64,000 bases of DNA from Paenibacillus sp. FSL R7-0337 (GCF_037969875.1 NZ_CP150218.1:4464001-4528000), one strand, 5' to 3'. Shown: positions 17,567 through 27,296, counted from the first letter of the stretch. Program-made: numbers and translations. Notes: generated from the sequence alone by a model not told the origin.

Positions 17567-17575
17567 TGCTATAAT
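17567..17575 (+). promoter_or_regulatory. Extended -10 promoter for the small membrane protein
   Basis: TGCTATAAT is an extended -10 (TGnTATAAT). The -35 region is weak. It sits 69 nt before the GTG start. Confidence 0.5.
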
Positions 17576-17643
17576 AGAAATTGATGGTTCATGGAATGAG
17601 GAATCATGCGATTATTGAAAATCGGGTTAGGAGTGTTGCTAAA

Positions 17644-17835
17644 GTGAGAGGATATAACATATGGCGGCCTATCATGCTGATAGCCGTCGCGCTGCTGACA
17701 AGACAGCTAGTGACAAGTGTGTGCCTGATGTTCGGCATGTCGCAGGAATCGGCAGGCAGTGTAGCCATGCTGGGCATGATCGTTGCTGCTCTTATTATGT
17801 ACAACCGCATGATGAAGGGCCGCCGCCGCAGATAA
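17644..17835 (+). CDS. Small hydrophobic membrane protein, hypothetical
   Basis: The 63-residue product MRGYNIWRPIMLIAVALLTR and following residues has two hydrophobic segments (about 8-25 and 34-52) and a very basic end (KGRRRR). GTG 17644 with TAGGAG 10 nt upstream is preferred. Longer in-frame starts at 17581 or 17584 would add an N-terminus with no good ribosome site. Family not recognised. Confidence 0.5.
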   Translation: MRGYNIWRPIMLIAVALLTRQLVTSVCLMFGMSQESAGSVAMLGMIVAALIMYNRMMKGRRRR

Positions 17836-17896
17836 AATAAACAGAAGATCCGGACGTATTTATTCAGGCGCAGCGGATTGCATAGGAACAGGCTTG

Positions 17897-17925
17897 AAAG
17901 ACGCCCGCACAGGTGTCTTTTTATT
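17897..17925 (+). terminator. Terminator after the small membrane protein
   Basis: AAAGACGCC pairs imperfectly with AGGTGTCTTT, leading into a T5 run. Confidence 0.65.
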
Positions 17926-18087
17926 TTTAGAGCGGTGCTTGAATAATATGGCTGGAGCTTATATTCTTAGAAGGATATGCTATATGCAAGACCATACAGA
18001 TTCAAGGTAACGTACATTCCCTTCGGGAGGGCGTTATTTATAGAATCAACCCACAGCATGGGAAATGAACATACAGGAGGAAACCAA

Positions 18088-20874
18088 TTGAGTACACAGA
18101 ACATTGGAGTGCCGTTAGAGGGTTTTGCAGAATTTAGCCGGACGGTAGCCGCAGAAGGCGCGGTACTGCTTAAGAATGAGGGACAGGTGCTTCCGCTGGG
18201 TAACGGTGAGAGCGTTGCTGTTTTTGGCAGAATACAGGTGAATTATTACCGCAGCGGTACTGGATCGGGCGGTAGCGTTCACGTTGCATATACGACGAAC
18301 CTGCTGGATGGACTGCGCAGCAAGAAGAACATTAGCGTGAATGAAGAACTGGCTGCAGCCTATGAGGCCTGGATCGGGCTTAACCCGTTCGATGACGGCG
18401 GCAAGGTATGGGCTGCGGAGCCGTGGAACCAGAAGGAAATGCCGCTTACGGACGAGCTGGTGAAGCAGGCACGAAGCCAGTCAGCCAAAGCGGTTGTGGT
18501 TATAGGACGTACGGCGGGCGAGGATCAGGATAATGCCGATACCGCAGGCAGCTACCGGCTGACGGAAGATGAGAAGGCGATGCTTGTCTCGGTTACGGCT
18601 CATTTTGAACAGACGATTGTGGTGCTCAATGTGTCCAATATCATGGATATGAGCTGGGTGAATGACGCCGCTTATGTGAATCCTATCTCTGCTGTGATCT
18701 ATTCCTGGCATGGCGGCATGGAAGGCGGCCACGCGATTGCCGATGTTCTGGCCGGAGAGGTTACGCCAAGCGGCAAGCTGACGGACACCATCGCGTATTC
18801 CATTGAGGATTACCCGTCGACCCGCAACTACGGCAATGAGTTCAAGAACCTGTACGAGGAAGATATCTATGTAGGCTACCGCTATTTCGAGACCTTCTGC
18901 CCCGATAAGGTTCAGTATGAATTCGGCTACGGGATCTCGTACACGACCTTCAAGCTGGAGCCGGAGGAAGCGAAGCTGGTGAACCAGGCGGGCGAGCCGC
19001 AGATTGAAATTGGTGTAACTGTAACGAATACGGGAGCGGTGTATACCGGTAAAGAAGTAGTGCAGGTGTATTACGAAGCGCCGCAGGGACAGCTGGGTCA
19101 ACCGGCCAAAGCGCTGGCAGCTTTCGCTAAGACCAAGCTGCTCGAGCCTGGTGAGTCTCAGCGCCTTACTGTGAGCTTCCCGCTCCATTCCATGGCTTCC
19201 TATGATGACGCTGGTGTGACCGGGCATGCTTCCGCTTATGTGCTCGAAGCCGGTACCTACCGCTTCTATGCAGGCACCAGTGTCAAAGCGGTGTCAGCAG
19301 TGCTTCTGGACGGACAAGAAGGTTATGTGCTGGAAGAGCTTAAGGTTGTGGAACAGCTGGAAGAAGCAATGGCACCTACTGAGAGTTTCATGCGGATGAA
19401 GCCGGGTGCCCGTAAGGCAGACGGTTCGTATGAGCTTGTCTCGTCTGAGGTACCTACACGCAAGGTGGATCTGGCGGAGCGGATTGAACGCAATCTGCCG
19501 CAGACGCTTGCGCAGACCGGTAATCAGGGATATACCCTGAGAGATGTCCATGACGGAAAAGTCAGCATGAGCACCTTCATTGCCCAGCTAAGCGACCAAG
19601 ACCTGGCGGCGATTGTCCGGGGCGAAGGAATGAGCAGCCCTCTGGTAACTCCGGGTACGGCTTCGGCGTTCGGGGGCGTCAGCGACAGTCTGTTCAGCTA
19701 CGGCATTCCGGTTGCAGCTACAGCGGACGGCCCATCCGGTATCCGTATGGACAGTGGAGCGAAGGCTACACAGGTATCGATTGGCACCCTGCTCGCCGCT
19801 ACATGGAACGCAGAACTGGTGGAAGCATTGTATGTCATGGAAGGCCAGGAATTATTGCGCAACCAGGTGGATGCGCTGCTGGGACCAGGGCTGAATATCC
19901 GGCGCAGCCCGCTGAACGGGCGCAACTTCGAATATTTCTCCGAAGACCCGCTGATTTCGGGGATCTTCGCTGCCGCATGCACACGCGGAATTATGAAGGG
20001 CGGCTCTAATGCGACGCTGAAGCATTTTGCCTGCAACAACCAGGAGAAGCACCGCAGTAAGGTCGATGCTGTCGTATCGGAACGCGCGCTTCGTGAGATC
20101 TACCTGAAGGGCTTCGAAATCGCAGTCAAGCAGGGCGGGGCCAATTCGATCATGACCTCCTACAACCCTGTGAACGGGCATTGGGCGGCTTCCAACTATG
20201 ACCTCAACACCACGCTGCTTCGCGGCGAATGGGGCTTCCAGGGGATCGTCATGACCGACTGGTGGGCGATTATGAATGATGTGGTGAACGGAGGGCCGGC
20301 AGACCGTAAGAATATGAACTGGATGGTCCGTGCGCAGAACGATGTGTACATGGTTGTCAGCAACTATGGGGCAGAAGTGAACGCTTATGACGACAACACG
20401 ATCGCATCTCTGGAGAACGGTACCCTTACCCGCGGGGAGCTTCAGCGCTGCGCAATCAACATCTGTGAGTTCATCATGAAGGCGCCGGTGTTCTCCAGAA
20501 AGCATGAGATTATTGAAGCGGTCGATACGTTCAAGGCTGATCTGGCTATCGCGGCTGAGCATGTACAGGTTCTGAGCGAGAACGCACAGGTAACGCCTGC
20601 GGTGTCCGGGCCGACCTACATTCAGGCTGACGAGGCGGGCCAGTACCGCATTATTGTCAGCATCATGTCTCCTGAGCCTGAGCTTGCGCAGAGCGCCTGC
20701 AACCTGACTCTGAATGGACAAGCGGTAACCACCATTCAGACGAACGGAACGGAAGGCCGGTGGATCAGACAGAAGCTGGTCAAGGTTGAACTGGAAGCCG
20801 GACGGTATGAGCTGAAGCTCGACTTCGTCAAGCCCGGTCTGCAGATTGAATGGATTGAATTCAAGCAGGTATAG
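18088..20874 (+). CDS. GH3 beta-glucosidase with inverted domain order
   Basis: The 928-residue protein has its GH3 halves swapped. The alpha/beta-sandwich domain comes first (AAEGAVLLKNEGQVLPL to about residue 290), then a fibronectin-III-like domain (KEVVQVYYEAP, about 330-410). The TIM-barrel domain follows (about 490-800), with the nucleophile D724 in GIVMTDWWA. The last about 90 residues (YIQADEAGQYRIIVSIMS...) resemble a carbohydrate-binding beta-sandwich. There is no signal peptide, so it acts inside the cell on beta-glucosides or oligosaccharides. TTG 18088 is chosen because AGGAGG (18075-18080) is 7 nt upstream. Confidence 0.88.
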   Translation: MSTQNIGVPLEGFAEFSRTVAAEGAVLLKNEGQVLPLGNGESVAVFGRIQVNYYRSGTGSGGSVHVAYTTNLLDGLRSKKNISVNEELAAAYEAWIGLNPFDDGGKVWAAEPWNQKEMPLTDELVKQARSQSAKAVVVIGRTAGEDQDNADTAGSYRLTEDEKAMLVSVTAHFEQTIVVLNVSNIMDMSWVNDAAYVNPISAVIYSWHGGMEGGHAIADVLAGEVTPSGKLTDTIAYSIEDYPSTRNYGNEFKNLYEEDIYVGYRYFETFCPDKVQYEFGYGISYTTFKLEPEEAKLVNQAGEPQIEIGVTVTNTGAVYTGKEVVQVYYEAPQGQLGQPAKALAAFAKTKLLEPGESQRLTVSFPLHSMASYDDAGVTGHASAYVLEAGTYRFYAGTSVKAVSAVLLDGQEGYVLEELKVVEQLEEAMAPTESFMRMKPGARKADGSYELVSSEVPTRKVDLAERIERNLPQTLAQTGNQGYTLRDVHDGKVSMSTFIAQLSDQDLAAIVRGEGMSSPLVTPGTASAFGGVSDSLFSYGIPVAATADGPSGIRMDSGAKATQVSIGTLLAATWNAELVEALYVMEGQELLRNQVDALLGPGLNIRRSPLNGRNFEYFSEDPLISGIFAAACTRGIMKGGSNATLKHFACNNQEKHRSKVDAVVSERALREIYLKGFEIAVKQGGANSIMTSYNPVNGHWAASNYDLNTTLLRGEWGFQGIVMTDWWAIMNDVVNGGPADRKNMNWMVRAQNDVYMVVSNYGAEVNAYDDNTIASLENGTLTRGELQRCAINICEFIMKAPVFSRKHEIIEAVDTFKADLAIAAEHVQVLSENAQVTPAVSGPTYIQADEAGQYRIIVSIMSPEPELAQSACNLTLNGQAVTTIQTNGTEGRWIRQKLVKVELEAGRYELKLDFVKPGLQIEWIEFKQV

Positions 20875-20917
20875 CATCAGCACCATAGGATCAGCAACCA
20901 TTGATAGCACCAGCATC

Positions 20918-20942
20918 AAGACACCCTCCGGGGTGTCTTTTG
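20918..20942 (+). terminator. Terminator after GH3
   Basis: A perfect 9-bp stem, AAGACACCC with GGGTGTCTT around TCCG, is followed by a short T-run. Confidence 0.8.
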
Positions 20943-21046
20943 TGCATATATAAGAATTCGCCTGATCCGCCTGATTCCGCATACCCGCAGGGCCGCCGAA
21001 TAAAATAGAGATAAAACGGCTACTATGAAGGGATGGCAGGAACGAT

Positions 21047-22333
21047 ATGCAAATACATGTAGTGCAGCCGGGCCAGACGCTGTATGGCATTGCGCAGGCC
21101 TACGGAATCAGCACAGATACGATAACTGAGGCGAATCAGCTCTCTGCGCCGGGAAGACTGGTGGCGGGGCAGGCGCTGGTAATCCCGATTGCCGGGCAAT
21201 ATTATTGGGTGCAGCCGGGCGACAGCTACTACAGCATCGCCAAGCGGTTCGGCCTGAAGGCAAGCGAGGTGGCTGAGGTGAACGGGCTGACGCTGAATCA
21301 GCCGCTGCAGGTCGGGCTCCGGCTGTACCTTCCCCCTGGACCGAGGCGGCAAGCGGAAGTGAACGCATATGTGGAGCCGCGGGGGGAGAGTGTCTCCCAG
21401 CCGCTGCAGAATGCTGCACGTGAGGCTGCTCCTGAGCTGACGTATCTCGCACCGTTCAGCTTCCGGATCAAGCGGGACGGAACACTGGTACCGCCGCCTC
21501 TGGACGGCCTCGCCTCCATTGCCGCAGAGCATCAGGTGACGCTGATGATGGTTGTGACGAATCTGGAGGATGCCCAGTTCAGCTCGGAGCTTGGGCGCAT
21601 CATTCTGAATGATCAGGAGGTCCAGGACCGGCTGCTTGAGAATATCATTGCGGAAGCGAAGCGGCTGAACTTCCGGGATATCCACTTTGATCTGGAGTTT
21701 CTCCGGCCGGAGGACCGTGAAGCATACAACACTTTTCTGCGGAAGGCGGCAGACGTCATTCACAAGGAGGGCTTCCTGTTGTCCACCGCCCTTGCCCCCA
21801 AGACCAGCGCGTCACAGGTTGGGGCCTGGTATACGGCGCATGACTACAAGGTCCACGGCGAGGTGGCTGACTTCGTCATTATTATGACGTATGAATGGGG
21901 CTACAGCGGGGGGCCGGCGATGCCTGTCTCGCCCATCGGGCCTGTCCGTCAGGTGCTGACTTATGCAGCAAGCGAGATGCCCGCCGGTAAAATCATGATG
22001 GGCCAGAATCTGTACGGTTATGATTGGACACTGCCTTTTGTAGCAGGGGGGCAATATGCGAAAGCGCTCAGTCCGCAGGCAGCCATTGATCTGGCAAGGA
22101 ACAGGAATGCAGGCATTCAGTATGACAATAGAGCCCAGGCGCCGCACTTCAATTACACCGATGACGAGGGGCGGCAGCATACGGTATGGTTTGAGGATGC
22201 CCGCTCGATTCAGGCTAAGTTCGATTTGATCAAGGAGTTAGGGCTGCGGGGCATCAGCTACTGGAAGCTGGGCCTGCCTTTTCCGCAGAATTGGCTGCTG
22301 CTGGAAGACAACTTCAAGGTGGTCAAAAAATAG
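21047..22333 (+). CDS. LysM-GH18 spore-type glucosaminidase (SleL/YaaH-like)
   Basis: The 428-residue protein has two LysM repeats (about 2-48 and 52-98), then a GH18 barrel with DIHFDLEF, the D-x-x-x-D-x-E catalytic motif. It ends in the GISYWKLGLPFPQNWLLL segment typical of YaaH/SleL proteins. These hydrolyse cortex peptidoglycan fragments during spore germination. No signal peptide is seen, which agrees with spore-coat proteins of this group. ATG 21047 follows GCAGGA. It appears to be transcribed alone. Confidence 0.88.
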   Translation: MQIHVVQPGQTLYGIAQAYGISTDTITEANQLSAPGRLVAGQALVIPIAGQYYWVQPGDSYYSIAKRFGLKASEVAEVNGLTLNQPLQVGLRLYLPPGPRRQAEVNAYVEPRGESVSQPLQNAAREAAPELTYLAPFSFRIKRDGTLVPPPLDGLASIAAEHQVTLMMVVTNLEDAQFSSELGRIILNDQEVQDRLLENIIAEAKRLNFRDIHFDLEFLRPEDREAYNTFLRKAADVIHKEGFLLSTALAPKTSASQVGAWYTAHDYKVHGEVADFVIIMTYEWGYSGGPAMPVSPIGPVRQVLTYAASEMPAGKIMMGQNLYGYDWTLPFVAGGQYAKALSPQAAIDLARNRNAGIQYDNRAQAPHFNYTDDEGRQHTVWFEDARSIQAKFDLIKELGLRGISYWKLGLPFPQNWLLLEDNFKVVKK

Positions 22334-22376
22334 ACCGGAGACGCTGCGGCCAGCGGCGGCGTAAGAATCTCCACAC

Positions 22377-22421
22377 CAAAACGGATGTGCCCATGCGAAA
22401 TGGCGGCACATCCGTTTTTTT
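22377..22421 (+). terminator. Terminator after the LysM-GH18 gene
   Basis: A 13-14 bp stem (AAACGGATGTGCC with GGCACATCCGTTT) ends in T7. It can also serve the convergent gene at 22435. Confidence 0.8.
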
Positions 22422-22434
22422 GAGCATATACGTG

Positions 22435-22827
22435 TTAGCCCATTAAGCCCTTGAGCCCGCCCAGAAAAGGCCGGATCGATTTGATCATGTTGTAGCCCAT
22501 CTTCATCACCGGCATAGCCTTCTGCACCATTCCGAACATGCCCATGAACCGTCCGAGACCCCCGCCGATACCGGCCGCCCCGCCTCCTCCGCCCATCAGC
22601 GAGCCTAGTAAAGGCATGAAGCCGGATACCTCTGCTCTGCGCGCAGCTGAAGAGGATTTCCGTTTCGGGGATGGTCCCTTACGCGTGCTGTGTCTGGACA
22701 GAATCACCGCCTCCTGGTTCAGGTCTGTAATCCACCCTACGTAGGAACGCCCATTATGCAAAGTGATGCAGACCGGCTGGCCTTTCAGCTGCTGTGCCCG
22801 CTTGCGGAGCTTTGTTGAATTTGCCAT
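22435..22827 (-). CDS. Hypothetical protein with small beta-strand head and glycine-rich tail
   Basis: The 130-residue product starts MANSTKLRKRAQQLKGQPVC and continues VCITLHNGRSYVGWITDLN, which looks like a small Sm/SH3-like beta motif. A basic Ser/Lys segment (about 48-65) and a Gly/Met-rich region (GSLMGGGGGAAGIGGG, MFGMVQKAMPVMKMG) follow. GAGGTGA precedes ATG 22827. Proteins of this shape occur in spore-formers, but I assign no function. Confidence 0.6.
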   Translation of the reverse strand: MANSTKLRKRAQQLKGQPVCITLHNGRSYVGWITDLNQEAVILSRHSTRKGPSPKRKSSSAARRAEVSGFMPLLGSLMGGGGGAAGIGGGLGRFMGMFGMVQKAMPVMKMGYNMIKSIRPFLGGLKGLMG

Positions 22828-23017
22828 TCGTCATTCACCTCACTGTTCTATTTACTCTATTTTACTCAGAACCTGGGGGGCGGCTTGTGCGGGTATGGAG
22901 TTCTGCGGATTATTTTTGAACAACCCGGGGCTGTCTTTGGGGGCGGGATAGCGTACTATTAGTAGGTAGGTGGTATTATCTTACAATAGTGAATCTATGA
23001 TTAGGGGGGAGAACCGT

Positions 23018-23902
23018 TTGACTGATATCGGGAAGTTAGCGGCGTTCATCTGCGCCCGTAATGCAGGAGACCAGCAGTGCGGGTATGTAGGCAGTACGCT
23101 GGAGGATGTTATGCATGACCTTAGTGATGGTATGGAGGAAGCAAGTCTGGTGCTGTATGAAGGAGAACGTATTACTGGCGCGATTATCCTGGACATCTAT
23201 GATGTTGGGGGCGGGCAAGAGGATATTGAGGTATGGGGCCCTTATTATTCAGCGCACCCTGAAGAAGAGCTTCAGCGCTTATTCAACTACCTGAGTGAGA
23301 CTGCTCAAGCTGGAGCTATAAGGTACGTCCATCTTTTTATTAGCGGTGATAATACTGCGCTCATTGAATATGTTGCCCGCTATCGGGCTGAGAAGGTGAA
23401 CACGCATTACCACTACTCGATCGCTATAGCATCAGCGCCTGACAACATCCGCCGCATGCACCCTGGCTTGTCTATTCTGCCCGTCACAGAGCCTGCCTCC
23501 AGGTGGACCGGGGAGATTCTCGATCTGCATAATCAGCAATTTCAAGGCGCAATTCTTACCCCGGAGGAGATTACTGCAGAGATAGAAGACAGCAGCAACA
23601 GTGAATATGACGTTCAAGCTGTCCTTAATGAGGGCCGGTTCACCGGATACATAATTGTTAGAAGAAATGCACGGACCGGCACCCTTCATCTGGAGTACCT
23701 ATGTATTCGGCCCGAAGAGAGAAGCCGGGGCATAGGCAGGCAACTGATTGCCTGTCTGGCAGAGAAGTACAAAGGGCTGGGTTATTCGGGTATCAGCTTG
23801 GTTGTCGGCGAAGAGAATACAGCTGCCATCCGCTTCTACGACAAGAACGGGTTCACCATGGACCGTGTCATGAAGCATATCCTTATTGGGGGCGGGTTCT
23901 GA
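23018..23902 (+). CDS. GNAT family N-acetyltransferase
   Basis: The 294-residue protein has a clear C-terminal GNAT domain: LHLEYLCIRPEERSRGIGRQ, with motif A RSRGIG, then NTAAIRFYDKNGF. The N-terminal part looks like a divergent second lobe. TTG 23018 is preferred (GGGGGGAG 6 nt upstream); the in-frame ATGs at 22970 and 22997 lack a ribosome site. Substrate unknown. Confidence 0.75.
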   Translation: MTDIGKLAAFICARNAGDQQCGYVGSTLEDVMHDLSDGMEEASLVLYEGERITGAIILDIYDVGGGQEDIEVWGPYYSAHPEEELQRLFNYLSETAQAGAIRYVHLFISGDNTALIEYVARYRAEKVNTHYHYSIAIASAPDNIRRMHPGLSILPVTEPASRWTGEILDLHNQQFQGAILTPEEITAEIEDSSNSEYDVQAVLNEGRFTGYIIVRRNARTGTLHLEYLCIRPEERSRGIGRQLIACLAEKYKGLGYSGISLVVGEENTAAIRFYDKNGFTMDRVMKHILIGGGF

Positions 23903-24010
23903 AAATATACAAATTCTGAAGATACAAATAGGATTAAAGGCACCACAACTCAAGTCATATCTACACTCTAGGCCTCTGCTAAAATCAGCAATGAAAGGAG
24001 GAGAACAACA

Positions 24011-24916
24011 ATGTACGAATGGAATGAGATGGTTCAGCGCATGATTGACTGGGTGGAGGAGGATCTCTCGTCTTCGCCTACCCTGCTGAAGATGTCTGAG
24101 CAGCTGGGGTATTCGCCGTATTACTGCACCAGGCAATTTCATGCTCTGACCGGTATGACGCTGCGGGATTATGTCTGGCAGCGCCGAATTGGCCGGGCGG
24201 CACTGGAGCTTAGGGACACGGATGCGCGCATTCTGGATATTGCCGTGAAGTTTGGGTTTTCCTCCCAGGAGGCGTTCGCACGGGCCTTTCTCAGAGCCTT
24301 CAAGCTCACTCCCCATGCCTACCGCATAGCTCCACAGCCGATCCCGCTGGCTATTCGTGCCGAGGTGTTCACTCCTTATCATTATCTGATCAGGGAGCGG
24401 GATAGAATGAGACAGGTGCATTTGCAGGAAGCGGAGATTAAGCTTGAGTTGATACCGGCGCATAAGTTTATTGGCATCCGCGATATCGGCTCTAACAATT
24501 ACGGAGGATTCTGGGAGAATGGGCATGACTGCGATGAGGTCTCCGGAACTCTGGAGAGTATGTCGCACCATACGCTGCCTGGCCAACTGGGCCAAACGGC
24601 AGGCTGGTTCTATCAGGAGGGGTGCAAAGGATATCTATATGGTATCCTTGTCGCGGCTGACTACGACGGGGCGGTTCCGGAGGGTATGGAGTGCCTCGAT
24701 ATCCCGGAATCGGAGTATCTGGTCTTTTTTCATCCGCCCTTTGATTACTTGCAGGATAATGGGCAGGTGATGCGTATTGTTGAGGAAGTGGCCTGGAATT
24801 ATGATCCTGCGGTTATGGGCTATATGTGGGACGAAGAGGAGAAACAGGATTATCAGCGGCATTTCCCTGAGGGTTACGGGTATGCGGTGCTGCGGCCGGT
24901 CCGTAAATTAGACTAA
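24011..24916 (+). CDS. AraC-family regulator with GyrI-like effector-binding domain
   Basis: The 301-residue protein has an N-terminal AraC helix-turn-helix pair (LLKMSEQLGYSPYYCTRQFH and ILDIAVKFGFSSQEAFARAF, about 25-105). A GyrI-like small-molecule domain follows (from about 135: LELIPAHKFIGIRD, then YLYGILVAADYDG). Proteins of this design sense drugs or hydrophobic ligands. The target is not evident from neighbours. AAAGGAGGAG stands before ATG 24011. Confidence 0.85.
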   Translation: MYEWNEMVQRMIDWVEEDLSSSPTLLKMSEQLGYSPYYCTRQFHALTGMTLRDYVWQRRIGRAALELRDTDARILDIAVKFGFSSQEAFARAFLRAFKLTPHAYRIAPQPIPLAIRAEVFTPYHYLIRERDRMRQVHLQEAEIKLELIPAHKFIGIRDIGSNNYGGFWENGHDCDEVSGTLESMSHHTLPGQLGQTAGWFYQEGCKGYLYGILVAADYDGAVPEGMECLDIPESEYLVFFHPPFDYLQDNGQVMRIVEEVAWNYDPAVMGYMWDEEEKQDYQRHFPEGYGYAVLRPVRKLD

Positions 24917-24933
24917 CTCCGAACAGCAGTCTG

Positions 24934-24968
24934 GCTTAAGCAAAAGCGTCCGGCGCTTCTGCTTAAGC
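24934..24968. repeat. 15-bp inverted repeat downstream of the AraC gene
   Basis: Arms 24934-24948 and 24954-24968 pair with one mismatch around TCCGG. No U-run follows. It lies between two convergent genes and may act as a weak bidirectional terminator. Confidence 0.55.
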
Positions 24969-25036
24969 TGCTGCCTGTTGCACAACAATTCTACGTCAGG
25001 CCAAACCCGGCACTAGAGCCGTTATACATCAATACA

Positions 25037-26833
25037 CTAATAAGTTAGGCTCAGCACCGTTTGCGCAAGAGTATCTCCCTGATGCTCCAGCGAAGCAACC
25101 TTCGCCAGAAGCTCTGCCTGCTGCTCACGCTGTCGGGTCGTCCAGTTGGCTCTCGGGGCAGTGCCGGTTGTGCGGAGAACTGTCGGGTCGGACATCTCCT
25201 TATAGTATCTATCCAGCAGACCAGCCATCTCTCCGTAGATCTCAGTCATCTCCGCTAAGGCAGCTTGTTGTTGCGGGTCATGCACCAGCGTCAGAGAGTC
25301 ACTTAAGTAGGCGGCGGCGCAGCGGCGGGCATCTGCCAGGGCCATCATGCAGAAGTGATTAACGGATAACCTGCGGCTGAAGGTTTCTTCGTCCGCTGCG
25401 GCATACCATGGATGATCCAGGAGCCCCTCTCTCCATAGCTCCAGCGCTTTGTATCCTACAGCATAAGTGCTGTTACTGGCTATGGTCTCAGGCTGCATCG
25501 ATTCCAGCTTAATATGAAGCGAGGCATACAGATTCTCCAAGGCAGAAGGGACCGCCGTCTGCTCGCCCAACCGGATGATCCGGTAAGGCCATTGATCCAC
25601 ATGGAGATACCCTTGGCTTATCCTCATATGAGCCTGGAATTCAGGATCAGCTTCAAGCTCACTGAAGGTTTCATCGTCAAAATAACTGCGGCACAGCAGC
25701 ACATCCCCCTCCGCCAGATATCCTGTAATGACTCCCCACTCCGGCGCTACCCTGAGGTTAATGGCAAGGGGCAGTCTGCCTTGGCGGATATCCTCCAGAA
25801 TCGCCAGCTTCTCGGCTGTGCGCTGCTGCGGCTCTAACCGGTTGGCCTGGTGGGCGCTTAGTCCATAAGCCTTGCAGGCGGGGATAGAATAGTCATAGAC
25901 GACAAGGGCATCCGCAGCACTGAAGTCCCATACCGGTTCAAAAGCCACTCTCCAGCAGGCTCCCGAATAGCCCATCACCTGCTCATACGTGGTCTCTATG
26001 TCTCTGGCGGTAAGAGCGAGCATCATGGCTCCTGCCCAGGAGCAATCCTGCCCCCGTCCGAAGCCCAGTCGCGGAAGCCCTTCAATAATGCATTCATCCC
26101 GGGAGGAACGGGTCTGGTAGAGATAACTGCGGTCCCCGCTGTAATGAATCTGTTCGCCTTCCGCGCAGCTTACGGCATGAATACCTTCGGCATTCAGGTA
26201 GACCAGCAGCAGGTAGTCTTGACCGCCGCAGTCGACCAGACTGGGAAACAGCTCATGTGTGGCGGTGAACTGAGTCCAGCGGAAATGCTCGTAATGCTTC
26301 ATTTTGTCCGCAACGCTGCGGTATGCCTGTTCATCCCCATAATGTGCAGCAATAATCTGCAGCTCATTACTGCTTGATACATACCCGTTCGAATGGATAT
26401 CTATCGTAAGCAGCTGGTCCTTCAGCACAAAGGTCGAATACATACCGTCAGGGGTCTCATAGGTAACAAGCAGCAGCTTCAGGCGGCTGTCATTCCAGGA
26501 GTGGGGAAAGAGGTGCTCCCCGGGGATTAAGCTTAATCGGTCTGAAGCTACGAACTGGTTCACAAGCTGGGTAACATCCAGCTCCTGCTGTCCATCCGTA
26601 TAGATTGCCGAGAGCACCACAAGCTCCTGGGGCAGCAGGATGCTGTCAATAGAGTGATTCAATGTGGCGGACAGCAGGGGAAGGGTGGCCGTCTCCGGCA
26701 GAGACTTGCCGGTCTCCCATTTGGATACCGCCTGGGCGCTGACATGGAGCAGTTCCGCTAATTGTTCCTGGGACAAGCCTTTCGTTTTGCGGAGGGTAGC
26801 AATCCGTTTACCAACTTTCTCGCTAACGATCAT
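25037..26833 (-). CDS. XRE-type regulator fused to a large BtrH/C39-like domain
   Basis: The 598-residue protein starts with a Cro/CI helix-turn-helix (IATLRKTKGLSQEQLAELLH then SAQAVSKWETGKSLPE). Residues from about 240 to 420 (CIIEGLPRLGFGRGQDCSWA, YSGACWRVAFEP, PLAINLRVAPEWGVITGYL) resemble the N-terminal domain of butirosin-biosynthesis protein BtrH and C39-like peptidase folds. The last about 150 residues are helical. It is probably a sensor-regulator, with target and ligand unknown. TAGGAG precedes ATG 26833. Confidence 0.65.
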   Translation of the reverse strand: MIVSEKVGKRIATLRKTKGLSQEQLAELLHVSAQAVSKWETGKSLPETATLPLLSATLNHSIDSILLPQELVVLSAIYTDGQQELDVTQLVNQFVASDRLSLIPGEHLFPHSWNDSRLKLLLVTYETPDGMYSTFVLKDQLLTIDIHSNGYVSSSNELQIIAAHYGDEQAYRSVADKMKHYEHFRWTQFTATHELFPSLVDCGGQDYLLLVYLNAEGIHAVSCAEGEQIHYSGDRSYLYQTRSSRDECIIEGLPRLGFGRGQDCSWAGAMMLALTARDIETTYEQVMGYSGACWRVAFEPVWDFSAADALVVYDYSIPACKAYGLSAHQANRLEPQQRTAEKLAILEDIRQGRLPLAINLRVAPEWGVITGYLAEGDVLLCRSYFDDETFSELEADPEFQAHMRISQGYLHVDQWPYRIIRLGEQTAVPSALENLYASLHIKLESMQPETIASNSTYAVGYKALELWREGLLDHPWYAAADEETFSRRLSVNHFCMMALADARRCAAAYLSDSLTLVHDPQQQAALAEMTEIYGEMAGLLDRYYKEMSDPTVLRTTGTAPRANWTTRQREQQAELLAKVASLEHQGDTLAQTVLSLTY

Positions 26834-27027
26834 GCGCGATACAACTCCTATAGTAGATTCCGACGTCGTAAGGCTATTATAATATCAGCTCTCAAAATAA
26901 CCCATATACTGGAGTAGGGTAAGCGGTATAACAAAATCAACCGTAAGTTGAGGCAAGCTGTAATGCGCCAGTTAACCCCTTCACAATGCGGCTATTCTCC
27001 TCCTTAACTCTGATAAATAAAAAAGAC

Positions 27028-27056
27028 TTGTTCTTCTGAAGAATTCATGATATATT
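27028..27056 (+). promoter_or_regulatory. Promoter of tRNA-Leu
   Basis: TTGTTC (27028-27033), a 17-bp spacer and TATATT (27051-27056) lie 30 nt upstream of the tRNA. Confidence 0.6.
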
Positions 27057-27086
27057 ACTTCTTGCGTTGCATTGAATGTTTTCTTT

Positions 27087-27170
27087 GCGGTCATGGCGGA
27101 ATTGGCAGACGCGCTGGCTTCAGGTGCCAGTGGTAGCAATATCGTGGAGGTTCGAGTCCTCTTGACCGCA
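27087..27170 (+). tRNA. tRNA-Leu (anticodon CAG)
   Basis: The acceptor arms GCGGTCA and TGACCGC pair fully and are followed by discriminator A. The anticodon stem CTGGC/GCCAG encloses TTCAGGT, giving anticodon CAG. A class II variable arm and TTCGAGT T-loop are present. The 3' CCA is not encoded. Confidence 0.95.
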
Positions 27171-27196
27171 TAATGGTTTTAACCGTAATGCAAGCG

Positions 27197-27228
27197 AAGG
27201 TCCTTCTTAAATGAAGGGTCTTTTTTTT
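27197..27228 (+). terminator. Terminator of the tRNA gene
   Basis: GGTCCTTC pairs with GAAGGGTC (one G-U), followed by T8. Confidence 0.8.
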
Positions 27229-27296
27229 GCTGCGACACGCAGAATGTATGCAAGAAACCGAATACAATGTGCCTGGCTCCAAGTAGACAATTAAAC

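Noticed and set aside
19852..21090. 412-codon minus-strand frame across the GH3 end
   Set aside because: Shadow of GH3; it crosses the GH3 terminator and has no ribosome site.
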